The notes under the pieces: generated by a model | The model's database searches: none | What the model was told of the DNA's origin: nothing | What the model saw: the letters and a program-made list of their open reading frames with translations, nothing else | Translations under genes and position numbers: made by a program | Source of the DNA: Seiridium cupressi | Taxonomy: Eukaryota; Ascomycota; Sordariomycetes; Amphisphaeriales; Sporocadaceae | NCBI GenBank assembly: GCA_036674765.1 | Contig: JARVKI010000047.1 | Span: 269,583-333,582 of the forward strand | Length of the DNA: 64,000 nt | Direction of reading: 5' to 3' | Part shown: positions 1 to 15,279 of the stretch, piece by piece | Layout of the letters: each line of letters opens with the position of its first letter | Numbering within the stretch: the first letter of the stretch is position 1

Positions 1-759
1 GTAGGATCCGATTCCTTATAGCAACCAGATCAAGGAGATTTGCTACCGTTGGAACTCAAGGGCCAAGACGCTACTAGTTGTAGGACGAGTGCAAATACAT
101 ACTCATTGGTGACCTATGGTTTTTCCAGCTTGCCCGGAGGAATGACTGGGCAAACTGACGAACCCATGTTGCCCATGGAGGCACATGCTATACGTTGTTG
201 AAATTCCGAGAGAGACCCCTTCGTGCGTATTCTCAGCCGAATGAATTTGCCAACGGCCTGGAGCATAGTACGTTGTTCCATGAGTGACCAGGACTGCAGA
301 TATTGGCCAAGTTTTGCTTGACGAAAGTTCACTCAAGTCCTTCAAGTTATTTCTAGCTTTTAGAAACCCTCTGGCAGGACGTTGCAAAGTGGGGCCTGGC
401 GAGCTAGACTAGCTCAGCCGCTTTCGTTGTTGAACCCTAGGGTCTACCTAGCTGCCTAGTAGTGCTAGTAGTAGCACAGCAGGGGTCTGTCCAACTGCCA
501 AGTGACCACCCACACTAACTAAACTTTTGGTCGCACTTGCGTCAATCTACGCGGTACGCGTCTTCAAACCCCACGCGCTGGAACAAGCCATCCACAGACC
601 CTTACATCACTTGGCCCAGTGTCTCGGGCGGGCAATGAAATTGCTCACTTTGATGGCTCTGACAACCACGTGTTGAGAAAAGTGTTTTGTATCGCAGCCG
701 ACGTTCCTGATATCATCACTCTTGAAGCTGGGGGACTTCTCCCCACCCAGCAAGCCGAA
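1..759. other. Intergenic, upstream of SMC5
   Basis: No gene is supported here. The two open frames on the minus strand (around 103-387) have no recognisable domain and no splice context. The last 140 bases before the SMC5 start are probably its leader. An in-frame GTG lies at 619, but the ATG at 760 begins the conserved part better. Confidence 0.5.
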
Positions 760-4350
<3,591 letters not shown>

Positions 4351-5578
4351 AGAACAAATAGCGATGAGGTGATGGACAGTGAATTGGCAGATGGCGGGGG
4401 TTACACTACGCCGAGGAGTGGAGAGTCTGGAGTTTTGTGGTACACGCGACAGAGAGTCTAGCCGACAGGCATAGTTCATATTGGTGGTTCAGGAATGTCG
4501 TTGGCGGAGAGACGATACATCGTATCACCCTCAATATTGCCAAAAAATACCCACAGGAATGGCGACTCGTCACTGCATGAATAGAATTACACGACAGCCA
4601 GGAGTCGGGGGCGTTCTATCAGCCCAGGTTCTGATATCGCGAGACGGTGTACGTAGTTCACTTCTTTGTATTCGCTGAAAAGCGTTCAGCCCTACACTAA
4701 GGTACATTCTCTTGCTCTACGACAGCGAGATGGAGACCAGTTCTTGATCTAGCTTGTGCGTCATTTAATGCTCTGCTCTTATAGTAGGAGGTTGATCCAG
4801 AGTAAGGTGGGAAAATATGGGCAGCATTCGGGGCATGGGAATGACGTTGCAAGTCATAAGCCCTGTTGGATGTTGTGCTTTCTCTGAGAGAATTTGAGTA
4901 TGGAGAAAGGCCATTTTAATGAAAAAGAGTCAAACCTAGATTAGTTCTAGTCCATGAGGAGGTCTGTGAAACAAGCATTCGCAGGATTGCCCCGGCCTCC
5001 GAGAGACAGCCGAAGCAGTTGGATATACGAACGGGTGTTAAAGCTTCAAGTATCTGGGAGCAGGCTGTCTGCTGCTTGCATTGAGCCTATTTGCTGAGGG
5101 GCTGACGAGCTGTTCGGCTCCCTGCCAGCGAAAGAATTGTCATGTTGCTTGTGCAATAAAGAACCGCTAATGTGGCCCTCTTTCCATTGCTGGCTGGGCA
5201 TTTTAAATGTATCTTTATTTTCCACTCAAAATGTTGGGGCTTGTGCATCGGCTCGTAGATCATTCATCTTAATCTTTACAATTATCAAACACCTAATTTG
5301 ATTAACATTACAGCGAAGGTTCACAAAGTTAAGCTAAAGTCCTAGAAGACGCTAGGAAACGTGGTTTGCATAGAAGAGCATCTATATTAATCCGAGGGGG
5401 AACTCAGTCTCGAAAATATGCAAAATCCATAGAAGCTCACCCAGTTCAGCGATTTTACATAGATAATCGAGTTCGCTGTCCGGAGTTGGGGTTCTCTTCA
5501 CTAAAGGCCATTGGGAAAGTCGGTGTTACTGTTGGCTGAGAAGACCGAGAACGGAATGGATTACCTTCGTTACGTACA

Positions 5579-5614
5579 GTAGATCACAACGAATCTCCGG
5601 TGCTTGTGATCTAC
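5579..5614. repeat. Perfect 11-bp inverted repeat (hairpin)
   Basis: The arms GTAGATCACAA (5579-5589) and TTGTGATCTAC (5604-5614) are exact reverse complements around a 14-nt loop. No gene lies within 1 kb. It could form a hairpin in RNA or be a dyad protein site; the function is unknown. Confidence 0.8.
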
Positions 5615-7011
5615 GTCGCGGACAAACTGTTGTGTTGTTAGAGATGAAGGTCTCGTTTTCGTTATTCACGAGACTACGGACGTGTGCTAGTTGACTCTAG
5701 TATAGCTTCTCTGCCGACTTTAGTTCCTTGTGGCACGGCACGAAAAGTTGTCCGTTGGCACATGTGTCATAAGAAATCGTGATTGGACAATCATTAGGTA
5801 GAAGTGGCATCTTGGCGTATCCTTAGCATCAAACCGTCCTCGAATCCAGCCGTGGTGGAGCAGCTGCCCCGTCTCGCAACCCATTTGAAGAACAGCATAC
5901 ACTGGCTGAACATGTCTCAGCCAAGTCCCCAAGCTCATGGTGCAGACGCTGAGCAGCCATTGGACGACGAGCACGCAGCCGCTCGAGCGACAGAGCCACT
6001 GGCGTCAACTGTAATTCTGGAGGATCCTGGAATCAGGTGTTTGACCCCTGGCCTGCCGTAGTGGCCTGCGAGATGGGCCCGAATTTTGGAAAATTAAGCC
6101 CTACGGGACCGGGGAAGCGTCAGTGGCGTGAACTCAATCCCCGCAAACCGGATGAGGCTCCGTGGCTTTTAGCTGCATGTATAGTAAAGAGTTCAGGGAA
6201 GAATTAGCATAGGCGATATGGCACAAGGTTGGCTTGGTTGCCATGGGCTCCAGCAAGGTGCTTGTTTACCAATCAAAAGTTATAGGAACATGCGGCATCG
6301 CTCTCAGCTTGCTTCCGAATGGTCTGAGCTGAATTGAGGAGAAATGTTGCACCTGGCGGTTAAGGCTTTTGAAACTTGGCGTACGAGTTACCTTGCTTAA
6401 GCGATGGTCTGGAAGGAAGATCGGCGAGGGTTCAGTGGATGAATAGATACAGCTTGAAATGGATGATCACCCATAATGTGGTCATAAAGGACCGGCAAGA
6501 GGTTTAAATCTCATCCTAGTTTCAAAGTTAGATTGCTGTTTAGATATAGTAACCCGGCTGGACTTCTCATGACTAAGAGCTGGTTAGCCTCATGTGGTTG
6601 ATCTCTCAACAACCTGTGTTATCCCACATCTGCCTCGCAGTGGATTTAGGCGTGGTAGTTTCAATGAATTTGTCCAATCCTTTGAGGTATGGCGCTGTTG
6701 CTGACCCCATGATTCTTAGGCCATGCTTTATACGAGAACCTAGGCCAAAGCCTCAACTTCGTACACGTCAGATCAAACGCGTACCCCAGCACAAACTCTG
6801 CTGAACTGTCCAATGAGTGTTGGCCAAAGAGGTGCATGCGTGCTCTCCAATGAACTTCGCATGGCTGTTGCAAGCATTGCAGAATTGCCCGAAACCTATA
6901 GTGCAAGTTTACTATGGCCGATGGCATGCATGAAGTCGAGACGAAACTCTTTCTCCTCTTCTGTAGTTCAAGCCCACGTTCTGATCTCGATGCCAGCAGC
7001 CCTCTAGCGGA

Positions 7012-7019
7012 TATAAATA
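7012..7019 (+). promoter_or_regulatory. TATA box of the calpain-like gene
   Basis: TATAAATA lies about 100 nt before the ATG at 7119, a normal spacing for a TATA-driven fungal promoter with a short leader. A TATA box suggests regulated rather than constitutive expression. Confidence 0.55.
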
Positions 7020-7118
7020 AGCTGGAAAGGCCCCAACATTCTACTGTCCCTTCTTACCTCTCATCACCCAGCCTCAGGAACCATCTTCAATACTGCTCAA
7101 ACATTCGACTCCGCCACA

Positions 7119-8989
7119 ATGTTCAGCAACAGTACATCGTCCTCAAATGCCTCGGGCAGTGTTGACCCATATGCCCTTTTTGAGGCCTTGACAGGAAAGA
7201 AGATCAACAAGGACGCCTTGTCCGAGACTTCTTCCAAGACGGAGGATTATGACGATCTCCGTGACTTCAGAGATGACAACAATGACGACAACCGCGGCAA
7301 TATTGGACGTGAGATCCAACCTGACCATCCCCCCAAGGACGCTGAGGTCAACGTTGGGGCCATCAACCCGTATGCCCTCGTTGAGGCCATGCTCGGCCAC
7401 AAGCTTGACCGTCGTACCATGAATGTCGCCCGTATCATTTCGGATGTCCTCCAAACCGACTACGATGAGCTCTTCGATATGAAGCACGACTCGGTTCTCT
7501 ATGCTGGTCTGAAGCTCAATCAGCAGGAACGCCGAGTTGAGGAGCTCAAGGAGAAGGAGGTCAGACTTCTCGAGGAACGCGACCTGGTCAGTCCTGACCT
7601 GTCCAGGGTTCAGAGACTCGGGGATCTCGAGAAGGTCGGCCTCAAGCAACTAGACCAGACCCGCATCAAGATGGCCCGTATCCAGAATGGCAAGCTCCGC
7701 GTCGTCCTCGACGCCGAGTCCATCGCACACACCGTCTCCAACCGTGAGGTCACCCGCACTCTCAATGAGCTGGCCACTCCCTTCCGCCGCGAGAAGGAGA
7801 AGCGCCAGTGGTCTCCACCCAACAGCACCTGGCGCAACGTTGACGAGGTCGTTTTCCAGCACGCGCCCCAACGGTTGATCATGGACCTCAACCGCCTCCG
7901 CTTGGGCTCGCACAACTTCAACAACATCAGCCCGAACAGCGACTGCAACCATGTCAACCGCTTCGACGACCCTGTCCAGGGAGCTACGAGCAACTCTTGG
8001 CTCATCGCAGCCATCTTCTCCGTCTTCTGGGCCGACCCGTCCGCGATCCATCGTGCCCCTCGCCAGGTGCACCGTGACAGCGGTAACAACCGCGATCAGC
8101 AAGACGAAAACGGCAACCATGGTCGCCGCCACCAGATTCGATTCCACGACAAGGGCGGTCGCAACAACGGCGAGACCCGCACCGTCGAGGTCAACTACGA
8201 GGTTCCTATCAACAACTCAAGCAACGATCCAATCTACTGCCGTGCTTCGGGCGAGAACGACATCTGGCCCGCCCTTTACGAGAAGGCCTTCGCCAAGTGG
8301 ATCTCCCGCTCCAACTCTGAGCGTCCCGATATTACCCAGACCGCTCATGGTGATCCCATCAAGGCCATGGCACAGATCAACGGCCGCGAGCCCCGCTACT
8401 GGTTCACGTAAGTATCAGCCTCATTGAATTGCAGTTTCATTTGGGGAGAACTGAGAAGCTCACACAATCTTTGATTAAGGGAGCGCCATGAGGCCAACGA
8501 TTTGGTCGGTGTTGTCCGCCACAACTCAGTCAACTTCAAGGCCATCAACCCAATAAGCGCCTTCACTCACCCATCTGGCCATATGGTAAGCAAGTTCCAG
8601 AGCTATTCCCCGCCGTTTGAGTTATCCTGGGGATAGAGACTTCCTATTCGGTCGTTTCTGCTCTTGAAACATGACCAGCAACTCTAGGCAACTTACCAAG
8701 CATGCTCGAATGCTAACGTTGAATTTTGTAGTATCGTGGCTCCAACCTCGTTGCCAACCACGCCTATTCAGTCTTGGGGTGGACCAACTTTGGTGACCGT
8801 CAATACATCATCGTCCGCAACCCGTGGGGAGTCACCGAGCCAGTTGGCCTGACTGCGTACCCCGGTCTGATTGACCGTGTCGAGCCCGCATTCTGGCGAC
8901 CGGCCTGCATGCTTGACCACGAGGGCGTCTTGGCTGTCGAGATCCATGCCTTCCGCGAGTACTTCGACTGCATCGGTGTTGCCAAATGA
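7119..8989 (+). CDS. Calpain-like (C2-family fold) protein with Ser at the catalytic Cys position
   Basis: Three exons, 7119-8407, 8480-8585 and 8732-8989, give about 550 aa. Introns have GTAAGT/GTAAGC donors, and the second has a TGCTAAC branch site. The C-terminal half matches the calpain protease core. The nucleophile block reads VQGATSNSWLIAAI, where calpains have a G-D-C-W-L-type block, so Ser293 replaces the catalytic Cys. The His block NHAYSVLGW (His475) and the Asn block RNPWG (Asn495) are intact. The N-terminal part holds a duplicated motif, DPYALFEALTGKK (residues 16-28) and NPYALVEAMLGHK (83-95), followed by a charged, probably coiled segment. It may be a pseudoprotease acting as a binding or scaffold protein, or a Ser-variant hydrolase. 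No calcium-binding EF-hands are visible. The family call is fairly firm; the biological role is unknown. Confidence 0.78.
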
Positions 8990-9720
8990 ACGTCGGGCAT
9001 TCCGGACGGAGAAGGGAAGGTCATGTCGATGCTGGAGGCCTCGACGAATTTAATAATTAATATTCATGTCACTCCTTTAGATCTCGAAACCATGCAGTCT
9101 GAGGGCTAGAAAGCAAGCTTCATAGTGCAAATTCAACCATTTCATATTGTTTTGTTACAAATCCTCATAATACCGAACGTGTCGCTGTCGCTGCGGGTCT
9201 TGAGGGTTACTTATATCTTCATCGTCACCCTGCCTGGAACTTCCGTGGGAGGGTACAACGGAAGACATCTTTCACGTACCTATCTGAGTATCTCGTTGCG
9301 TGATTTGTTTGTCTCGAGTAAGTAGATTCACCACCTGCGTCAATATGGCAAATAGTACATGTCAATAGTACATGGTCTTGGTTCTTATGGAGGAAATTGG
9401 ACCCGATGGACGTCGGGGAATCCCGGCCCGATGTGACGGCTCAATGGAGTTAGTTTGGTCTGCCAGGTCGCTCTGCCGGGGTCTTTGCAGCAGCAGTCGT
9501 CTCAAGTGAGAATTATATTCTCCCGACTGAGGTTTTATTTTGCGCCATCGCGAGTGTCAGCGCTGCAGGACTTTGAGCTTAAGCAGATTCTTAGAGGCCT
9601 TCTTTATTCTCTACTGTGGTATTTAGCAGCTGACTCCGCCTCAATTGGCCTGTTCAGCCCTCCCAGAGCTTCGATTGACACTCCTTTACAAGGCCACAAG
9701 CCTTCGGATAGACACGCATC
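8990..9720. other. Intergenic, calpain-like gene to fumarase
   Basis: Contains the 3' end of the calpain-like transcript and the fumarase promoter and leader. No extra gene, RNA or repeat is evident. Confidence 0.5.
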
Positions 9721-11515
9721 ATGCTTCGATCGGTACGAGCTACGGCGGCCGGCCCAGCCAGGAACCTGCTTGGGCCGAGGACAGCTCCGCGATTCGCAGC
9801 GGCTTGCACATGCAACGCCTCCTCATCTGCGTCATCGTCCATCTCCCCATTCTCCAAGTTCTCTTCGCCGTCAACTTCCACACTGCGATTCCAAAGAAAC
9901 CTGCATGCGACATCGATAAGGATGGGCAACACCAGAACCGAGAGCGACGCCTTTGGCGAGATCCAGGTCCCCGCCGACAAGTACTGGGGTGCTCAGACGG
10001 AGCGATCTCTCGAGAATTTCAAGATCAACCAGCCCCAGGACCGCATGCCCCCACCGATTGTGAAGGCCTTTGGTATCCTCAAGGGTGCTGCAGCTGCTGT
10101 GAACATCAACTATGGACTTGGTACGGAATGCCCCTCTACAAACCCCGCGGTGCGACTATGTAGCCATGCTTGATATCACGAGATTCGTCTACCTCTTAAC
10201 ATGCGCCAAGAGCTCTGATTAACGACTTTTATTTTGAGAACAGATGAGAAGATCTCAAAGGCTATCCAACAAGCGGCCAAGGAGGTCGCCGACCTTAAGC
10301 TGATCGACCACTTCCCCCTTGTCGTATGGCAGACGGGGTCGGGCACCCAGTCCAACATGAACGCCAACGAAGTCATTTCGAACCGAGCAATCGAGATCCT
10401 GGGCGGCACCATGGGCTCCAAGAAGCCCGTTCACCCCAACGACCACGTAAACCGATCTGCCTCCTCGAACGATACCTTCCCGACCGTCATGCACATTGCC
10501 GCTGTCCTTGAGCTCGAGGACTCGCTCATTCCTGCCATCAAGTCTCTTCGTGCTGCCCTGCAACAAAAAGTCGACGAGTTCGACGCCAAGCAGATCATCA
10601 AGATCGGACGGACTCACTTGCAAGACGCCACACCTCTGACGCTGGGCCAGGAGTTCTCGGGGTACGTTGCGCAGCTGGACCAGGGCCTGAAGCGTGTTGA
10701 GACCTCTCTACCGGACTTGCGACTGCTTGCTCAGGGTGGTACTGCCGTCGGCACTGGAATCAACACCTACCAGGGCTTTGCCGAGGCCATTGCCGAAGAG
10801 GTCAGCAAGATGACAGGCAAGGAATTCAAGACTGCCCCCAACAAGTTCGAGGCTCTCGCCGCCCACGACGCCATCGTCCAGGCTCACGGTTCGCTCAACA
10901 CTCTGGCTGGCTCCCTGACCAAGATTGCCCAGGACATCCGATACCTTGGCAGCGGTCCCCGTTGCGGTCTCGGCGAGCTGAACCTGCCGGAGAACGAGCC
11001 TGGTTCTTCCATCATGCCCGGAAAGGTCAACCCCACGCAGTGTGAGGCCTTGACCATGGTCTGCGCTCAGGTCATGGGCAACCACGTCGCTACCACCATC
11101 GGTGGCATGAACGGCCAGTTCGAACTGAACGTCTACAAGCCCCTTGTCATCCGAAACCTGCTTCACAGTATTCGCATTCTGGCGGATGGAATGACCTCCT
11201 TCGAGAAGAACCTGGTCGTTGGCCTCCAGGCTAATGAGGAGAAGATTGCTAACATCATGAAGGAGTCGTAAGTATTCTGTTCCCGCTCTGTCGTAGACAA
11301 ATGTGCTCACCAACCATCCATCTAGGCTCATGTTGGTGACCTGCCTGAACCCCAAGATTGGGTACGACATGGCCAGCAAGGTCGCCAAGAATGCCCACAA
11401 GAAGGGCCTCACCCTGAAGGAGAGTGCGTTGGAGCTCAATGCTCTTAGCGAGGAGGACTTTGACAAGCTTGTCAAGCCCGAACTCATGATCGGACCTTCT
11501 CCCTACAAGGGATAG
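9721..11515 (+). CDS. FUM1: Fumarate hydratase (fumarase, class II)
   Basis: Reversible hydration of fumarate to L-malate in the TCA cycle. Three exons, 9721-10120, 10244-11267 and 11326-11515, encode about 537 aa. The class II signature [13 protein letters not shown] is at residues 387-399, and the catalytic-His block [11 protein letters not shown] and substrate-binding [10 protein letters not shown] are present. The first ~67 residues are rich in Arg, Ser and Ala without acidic residues, as expected for a mitochondrial presequence. An in-frame Met68 begins MGNTRTESD, close to where mature fumarases start, so cytosolic and mitochondrial forms from one gene are possible, as known in yeast. 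Joining across intron 1 gives [14 protein letters not shown] and across intron 2 gives [13 protein letters not shown], both family-typical. Malate synthase follows in the same direction. Confidence 0.97.
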
Positions 11516-13070
11516 AGCTCCATCCATAGCACGACTATGAACAGTACTGTTGTCCAGGCGGTAAATTCTGGAGGCGGAACCTTGGATGAACATTGTCATC
11601 GGCAATGAACAGGCTAGCACTCCTCAGCCTAACGTTATTGCCATCTTAGCGACCTGACATCGGTGACCCGACAATGCGTCAGGAGGTAGTTGTTCGCTCG
11701 CACCCTAATCAGGGCGAGCAACTCAATTCATCGGAAGCGCTTCCGAGTGTACGTAGTGTATTAATCAAGAAGAACAATCACATATGTCGAACCATGATGC
11801 AACCAACATACAAACCCAATGGTACAACGGCTACCCTGGTTTGGGCTTAGTAGAAGACTTTCCCGCCCTCCAGCGTGTCCATGTGTGCATGATACATACT
11901 CGCGTTGGTGACTATCCTCTGCTGTAAAGCACTAGTTCATTGGGCTGTACACTTTATCCCATAGAAAATGCTCTCAAGAGCGAGAACAGATTGCTCTGAC
12001 AGATTCTCGGTAATGGCCGGAAAGATCCGGCAATCCCTGAACTTGAGGCGGCGATCCGACCTCGGCAAGAATCACAGCAGACACAGGCTCGGTATCTCGG
12101 CGACTCGGCGGCTGGCGTCATTGTTTGCAGGTGCTAGTTCCATCAACTCTCCCTCTTATCTCCTTACAACACAAGATGACTGCACAGAAGCAGGCTCGTC
12201 ACCGGCTTCGGATGGTGATTTGGAATGTGAATGATTCACCAGAGGACAAGGTGAAAAGACAATTGGCCGAGCGCCATATATGAGATACGGCGATTTGGTG
12301 CGGCCTGGGTCTCCGGCCGACAAATCTCCAAAACGGAGACCATCCAATGAGGCTACATCCGTACAAGCGGCCGGACCCCGCCCCATGCAGATTAGCATGC
12401 CTCTCGATTAGGGACCTCTAGGGAAAGCTGGGGAAAGCTCCCTGCTCCGATGCAACGACGTGATAAGTACTTAGGACGGTGTTGCCACGCGGAGGAGCAC
12501 ATGCTAACGAGAGGCGAGAGAGGCTACAGCGTAGGTATTCAAGCTCAATAGTCTTGTCCACCCAATCGTCGACGTCTTGCCGTCCCGACCCAGACCTTCC
12601 CCACACTTTCACAAGCTCAAGCTCAAGCTCCAAACCTCTAAGCCGGCTAGAAGGAGACGTCACAGCACCCCTCTGCCCGAAGATCCCAGAGCGCCGAGCT
12701 TATTATCACATACGTGACGAGAGGATAGCCTTCCCTGGGCCTGCTCTAGACATAACAGGCCAGAGCTACCCCGGCCCAAATTCCTGAATGCCGAAGTTGG
12801 AGAACTGACAGCTCCCGTCTCATCTTCGTCATCGGCTCAGCCGAACCATCGACCATCCAACCTCCCGACCTACACCGTTGGGAATTTTTTGACTCTTCAT
12901 AAGGACTAGTCTTCCCCTCTAAATACTCATCAATTGACGTCCTTTCTCCTTTTTTGGCTCAAACGTGCCGATTGATACCCCGTTGACCTGTTCTCGGCTA
13001 CCCAGACGTCAAGCGACTTACACGCAGCTTGTACTGCCATATATCATCACCAATTCGCGGCATAGCAACC
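11516..13070. other. Intergenic, fumarase to malate synthase
   Basis: Probable 3' UTR of fumarase, then the promoter of malate synthase. The open frames here (for example 11968-12234 and 12479-12787) have no recognised domain. A small direct repeat of the AAGCTC type lies near 12610. I see no RNA gene. Confidence 0.45.
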
Positions 13071-14956
13071 ATGGCACAAACCGACGCCATTCTACAGGGT
13101 GTTAACATCCTTGGCGCCGTCGGCCCGGAGCACAAGAAGATTCTGACCCCTCAAGCCCTCGCATTCCTAGCACTGCTGCACCGCTCATTCAACAACACAA
13201 GGAAGCAGCTCTTAGAGCGTCGCAAAATCCGGCAAGTTGAGCTGGATAAGGGCGTTCTCCCAGATTTCCTACCAGAAACGAAGCACATCCGTGACAATGC
13301 CACATGGAAGGGAGCACCGCCGGCCCCCGGTCTTGTTGATCGCAGGGTCGAGATTACCGGCCCCACGGACAGGAAGATGGTTGTCAACGCCTTGAACTCG
13401 GACGTATGGACATACATGGCTGACTTTGAAGGTAAGCTGCTGATACAAGAAGACTCCAACCGGTGCTTTGCATTAGCTGGAATCTCGCTAACATATCATC
13501 ACAGATTCAAGTGCACCAACATGGGATAACATGATCAATGGCCAAGTGAACATGTATGATGCCGTACGCCGCCAGCTACAGTTCAAGCAAGGGCCGAAGG
13601 AATACAAGATCCGCACCGATCGTGTTCTTCCAACCCTCATTGTACGGCCTCGTGGCTGGCATCTGGAGGAAAAGCATGTGACCGTTGATGGCGAACCCAT
13701 CTCCGGCTCGCTGTTCGACTTTGGCCTGTACTTCTTCCACAATGCCAAGGAGAGCGTCAAGCAGGGATTTGGCCCTTACTTCTATCTGCCGAAAATGGAG
13801 TCGCATCTCGAAGCTCGTCTCTGGAATGACGCCTTCAACCTCGCCCAAGATTATATCGGCATCAGCCGAGGCACGATCAGGGGAACTGTCTTGATCGAGA
13901 CGATTCTGGCTGCCTTTGAGATGGACGAGATCATCTATGAGCTAAGGGATCACAGTTCTGGCCTGAACTGTGGTCGCTGGGATTATATCTTCAGCGTTAT
14001 CAAGAAGTTCCGCCAGAACAGCAATTTTGTGTTGCCGGATAGGAGTTCCGTCACCATGACTGTGCCTTTCATGGATGCCTACGTAAGTACCAGCTAGGAC
14101 GTTGTCTTGTCATGATCACTTTCATTAACACGTCCAGGTAAAACTTTTGATCCAGACCTGCCACAAGCGTGGTGTGCATGCTATGGGTGGTATGGCCGCC
14201 CAGATTCCCATCAAGGACGATAAAGAGGCAAACGACAAGGCAATGGATGGTGTGCGCGCCGATAAGCTGCGTGAAGTCCGTGCGGGTCACGATGGGTGAG
14301 TCGACTGCTGACTGTTTCTTGCTGCTCTGGGCATCGGGTGTACTGACTGGCTCCGCGATAGTACGTGGGTGGCTCACCCAGCCTTGGCTGCCATCGCGTC
14401 CGAGATCTTCAACAAGCACATGCCGACGCCCAACCAACTCTTTGTGCGCCGGGAGGACGTCACGATTGGGCAGAACGATCTTCTTAACATGAACGTACCC
14501 GGTAATATCACCGAGGGGGGTATTCGCAAGAACTTGAACATTGGTCTTGGTTATATGGAGGCTTGGGTCCGCGGCGTCGGCTGTGTGCCCATCAATTACC
14601 TTATGTAAGACGAAACATCCACTCATCTGACCCACCTCCCTTGCATCAAAACTAACATCTTTCCAAGGGAGGATGCAGCTACCGCCGAGGTATCACGGTC
14701 GCAACTCTGGCAATGGGTGCGTCATGGCGTGACGACCGCCGAGGGTAAGAAGGTGGACAAGGCTTATGCTCTCAAACTACTCAAGGAGCAGGCCGAGGAG
14801 CTTTCTGCCAAGGGTCCCAAGGGCAACAAGTACGGCCTCGCTGCACAATATTTCAGTGGACAGGTGACGGGTGAGGATTACGCAGACTTCCTGACGTCGC
14901 TGTTATACAATGAAATCACAGCGGTGGGCACTGCCAGCCCTGCTAGCAAGTTGTAA
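13071..14956 (+). CDS. acuE: Malate synthase, glyoxysomal/peroxisomal
   Basis: Condenses glyoxylate with acetyl-CoA to malate in the glyoxylate bypass, needed for growth on acetate and fatty acids. Five exons, 13071-13431, 13505-14082, 14138-14295, 14362-14604 and 14668-14956, encode about 542 aa, the normal size for malate synthase A. The family signature [16 protein letters not shown] starts at residue 268, the active-site block [11 protein letters not shown] is present, and the enzyme ends in Ser-Lys-Leu, a type 1 peroxisomal targeting signal. The start is the ATG at 13071, whose context is ACCATGG; an in-frame TTG upstream is not needed. All introns are 55-73 nt and rejoin conserved blocks exactly. 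acuE is the Aspergillus symbol; orthology is inferred. Confidence 0.97.
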
Positions 14957-15045
14957 ACTATAAGCTGTGAGCTGGTGGATGAGATCTAGTAGTGAGAATG
15001 CCATTGTATACGGAGCTAGTTTCGTTTGGCGCTTACGATAATACA

Positions 15046-15051
15046 AATAAA
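15046..15051 (+). terminator. Poly(A) signal-like AATAAA of malate synthase
   Basis: AATAAA lies 90 nt after the malate synthase stop, within an A-rich stretch. The position suits a 3'-end processing signal, but fungi use such signals loosely, so this is only suggestive. Confidence 0.35.
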
Positions 15052-15265
15052 AAATGAAAGAATTGACTTGTCATTGGTTCGCAAGTGTCGCTACATCAGT
15101 GCCCTGTGCTTGAAAGTAGTGACAACTGACGTTGCATATGCCATGGTCATTTTCTCAACACGATCAACAGAATGGCGTATGGAATGCAGCCGGTTGAAAA
15201 GTGATTTACTTTAGTCTTCACATGGAATTCGTCAAGCTCAATTCATTAAGTAGTCGGGATTCGAT

Positions 15266-15279
15266 AAACACTAGTGTTT
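15266..15279. repeat. 14-bp perfect palindrome
   Basis: AAACACTAGTGTTT equals its own reverse complement. It lies 0.3 kb past malate synthase in AT-rich DNA. It could be a dimeric regulator site or chance. Confidence 0.6.

Larger units (their letters stand above)
4351..7118. other. Intergenic, SMC5 to calpain-like gene
   Basis: No gene is supported in these 2.8 kb. There is a perfect 11-bp inverted repeat at 5579-5614 (listed separately). A 49-codon ATG frame at 5912-6061 has a somewhat protein-like, acidic composition but no homology I recognise. The 3' part is the promoter of the calpain-like gene, with a TATA box at 7012-7019. Confidence 0.5.

Noticed and set aside
5912..6061. 49-codon acidic ATG frame
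   Set aside because: Plausible composition only; too short, no recognised homologue, no promoter element.
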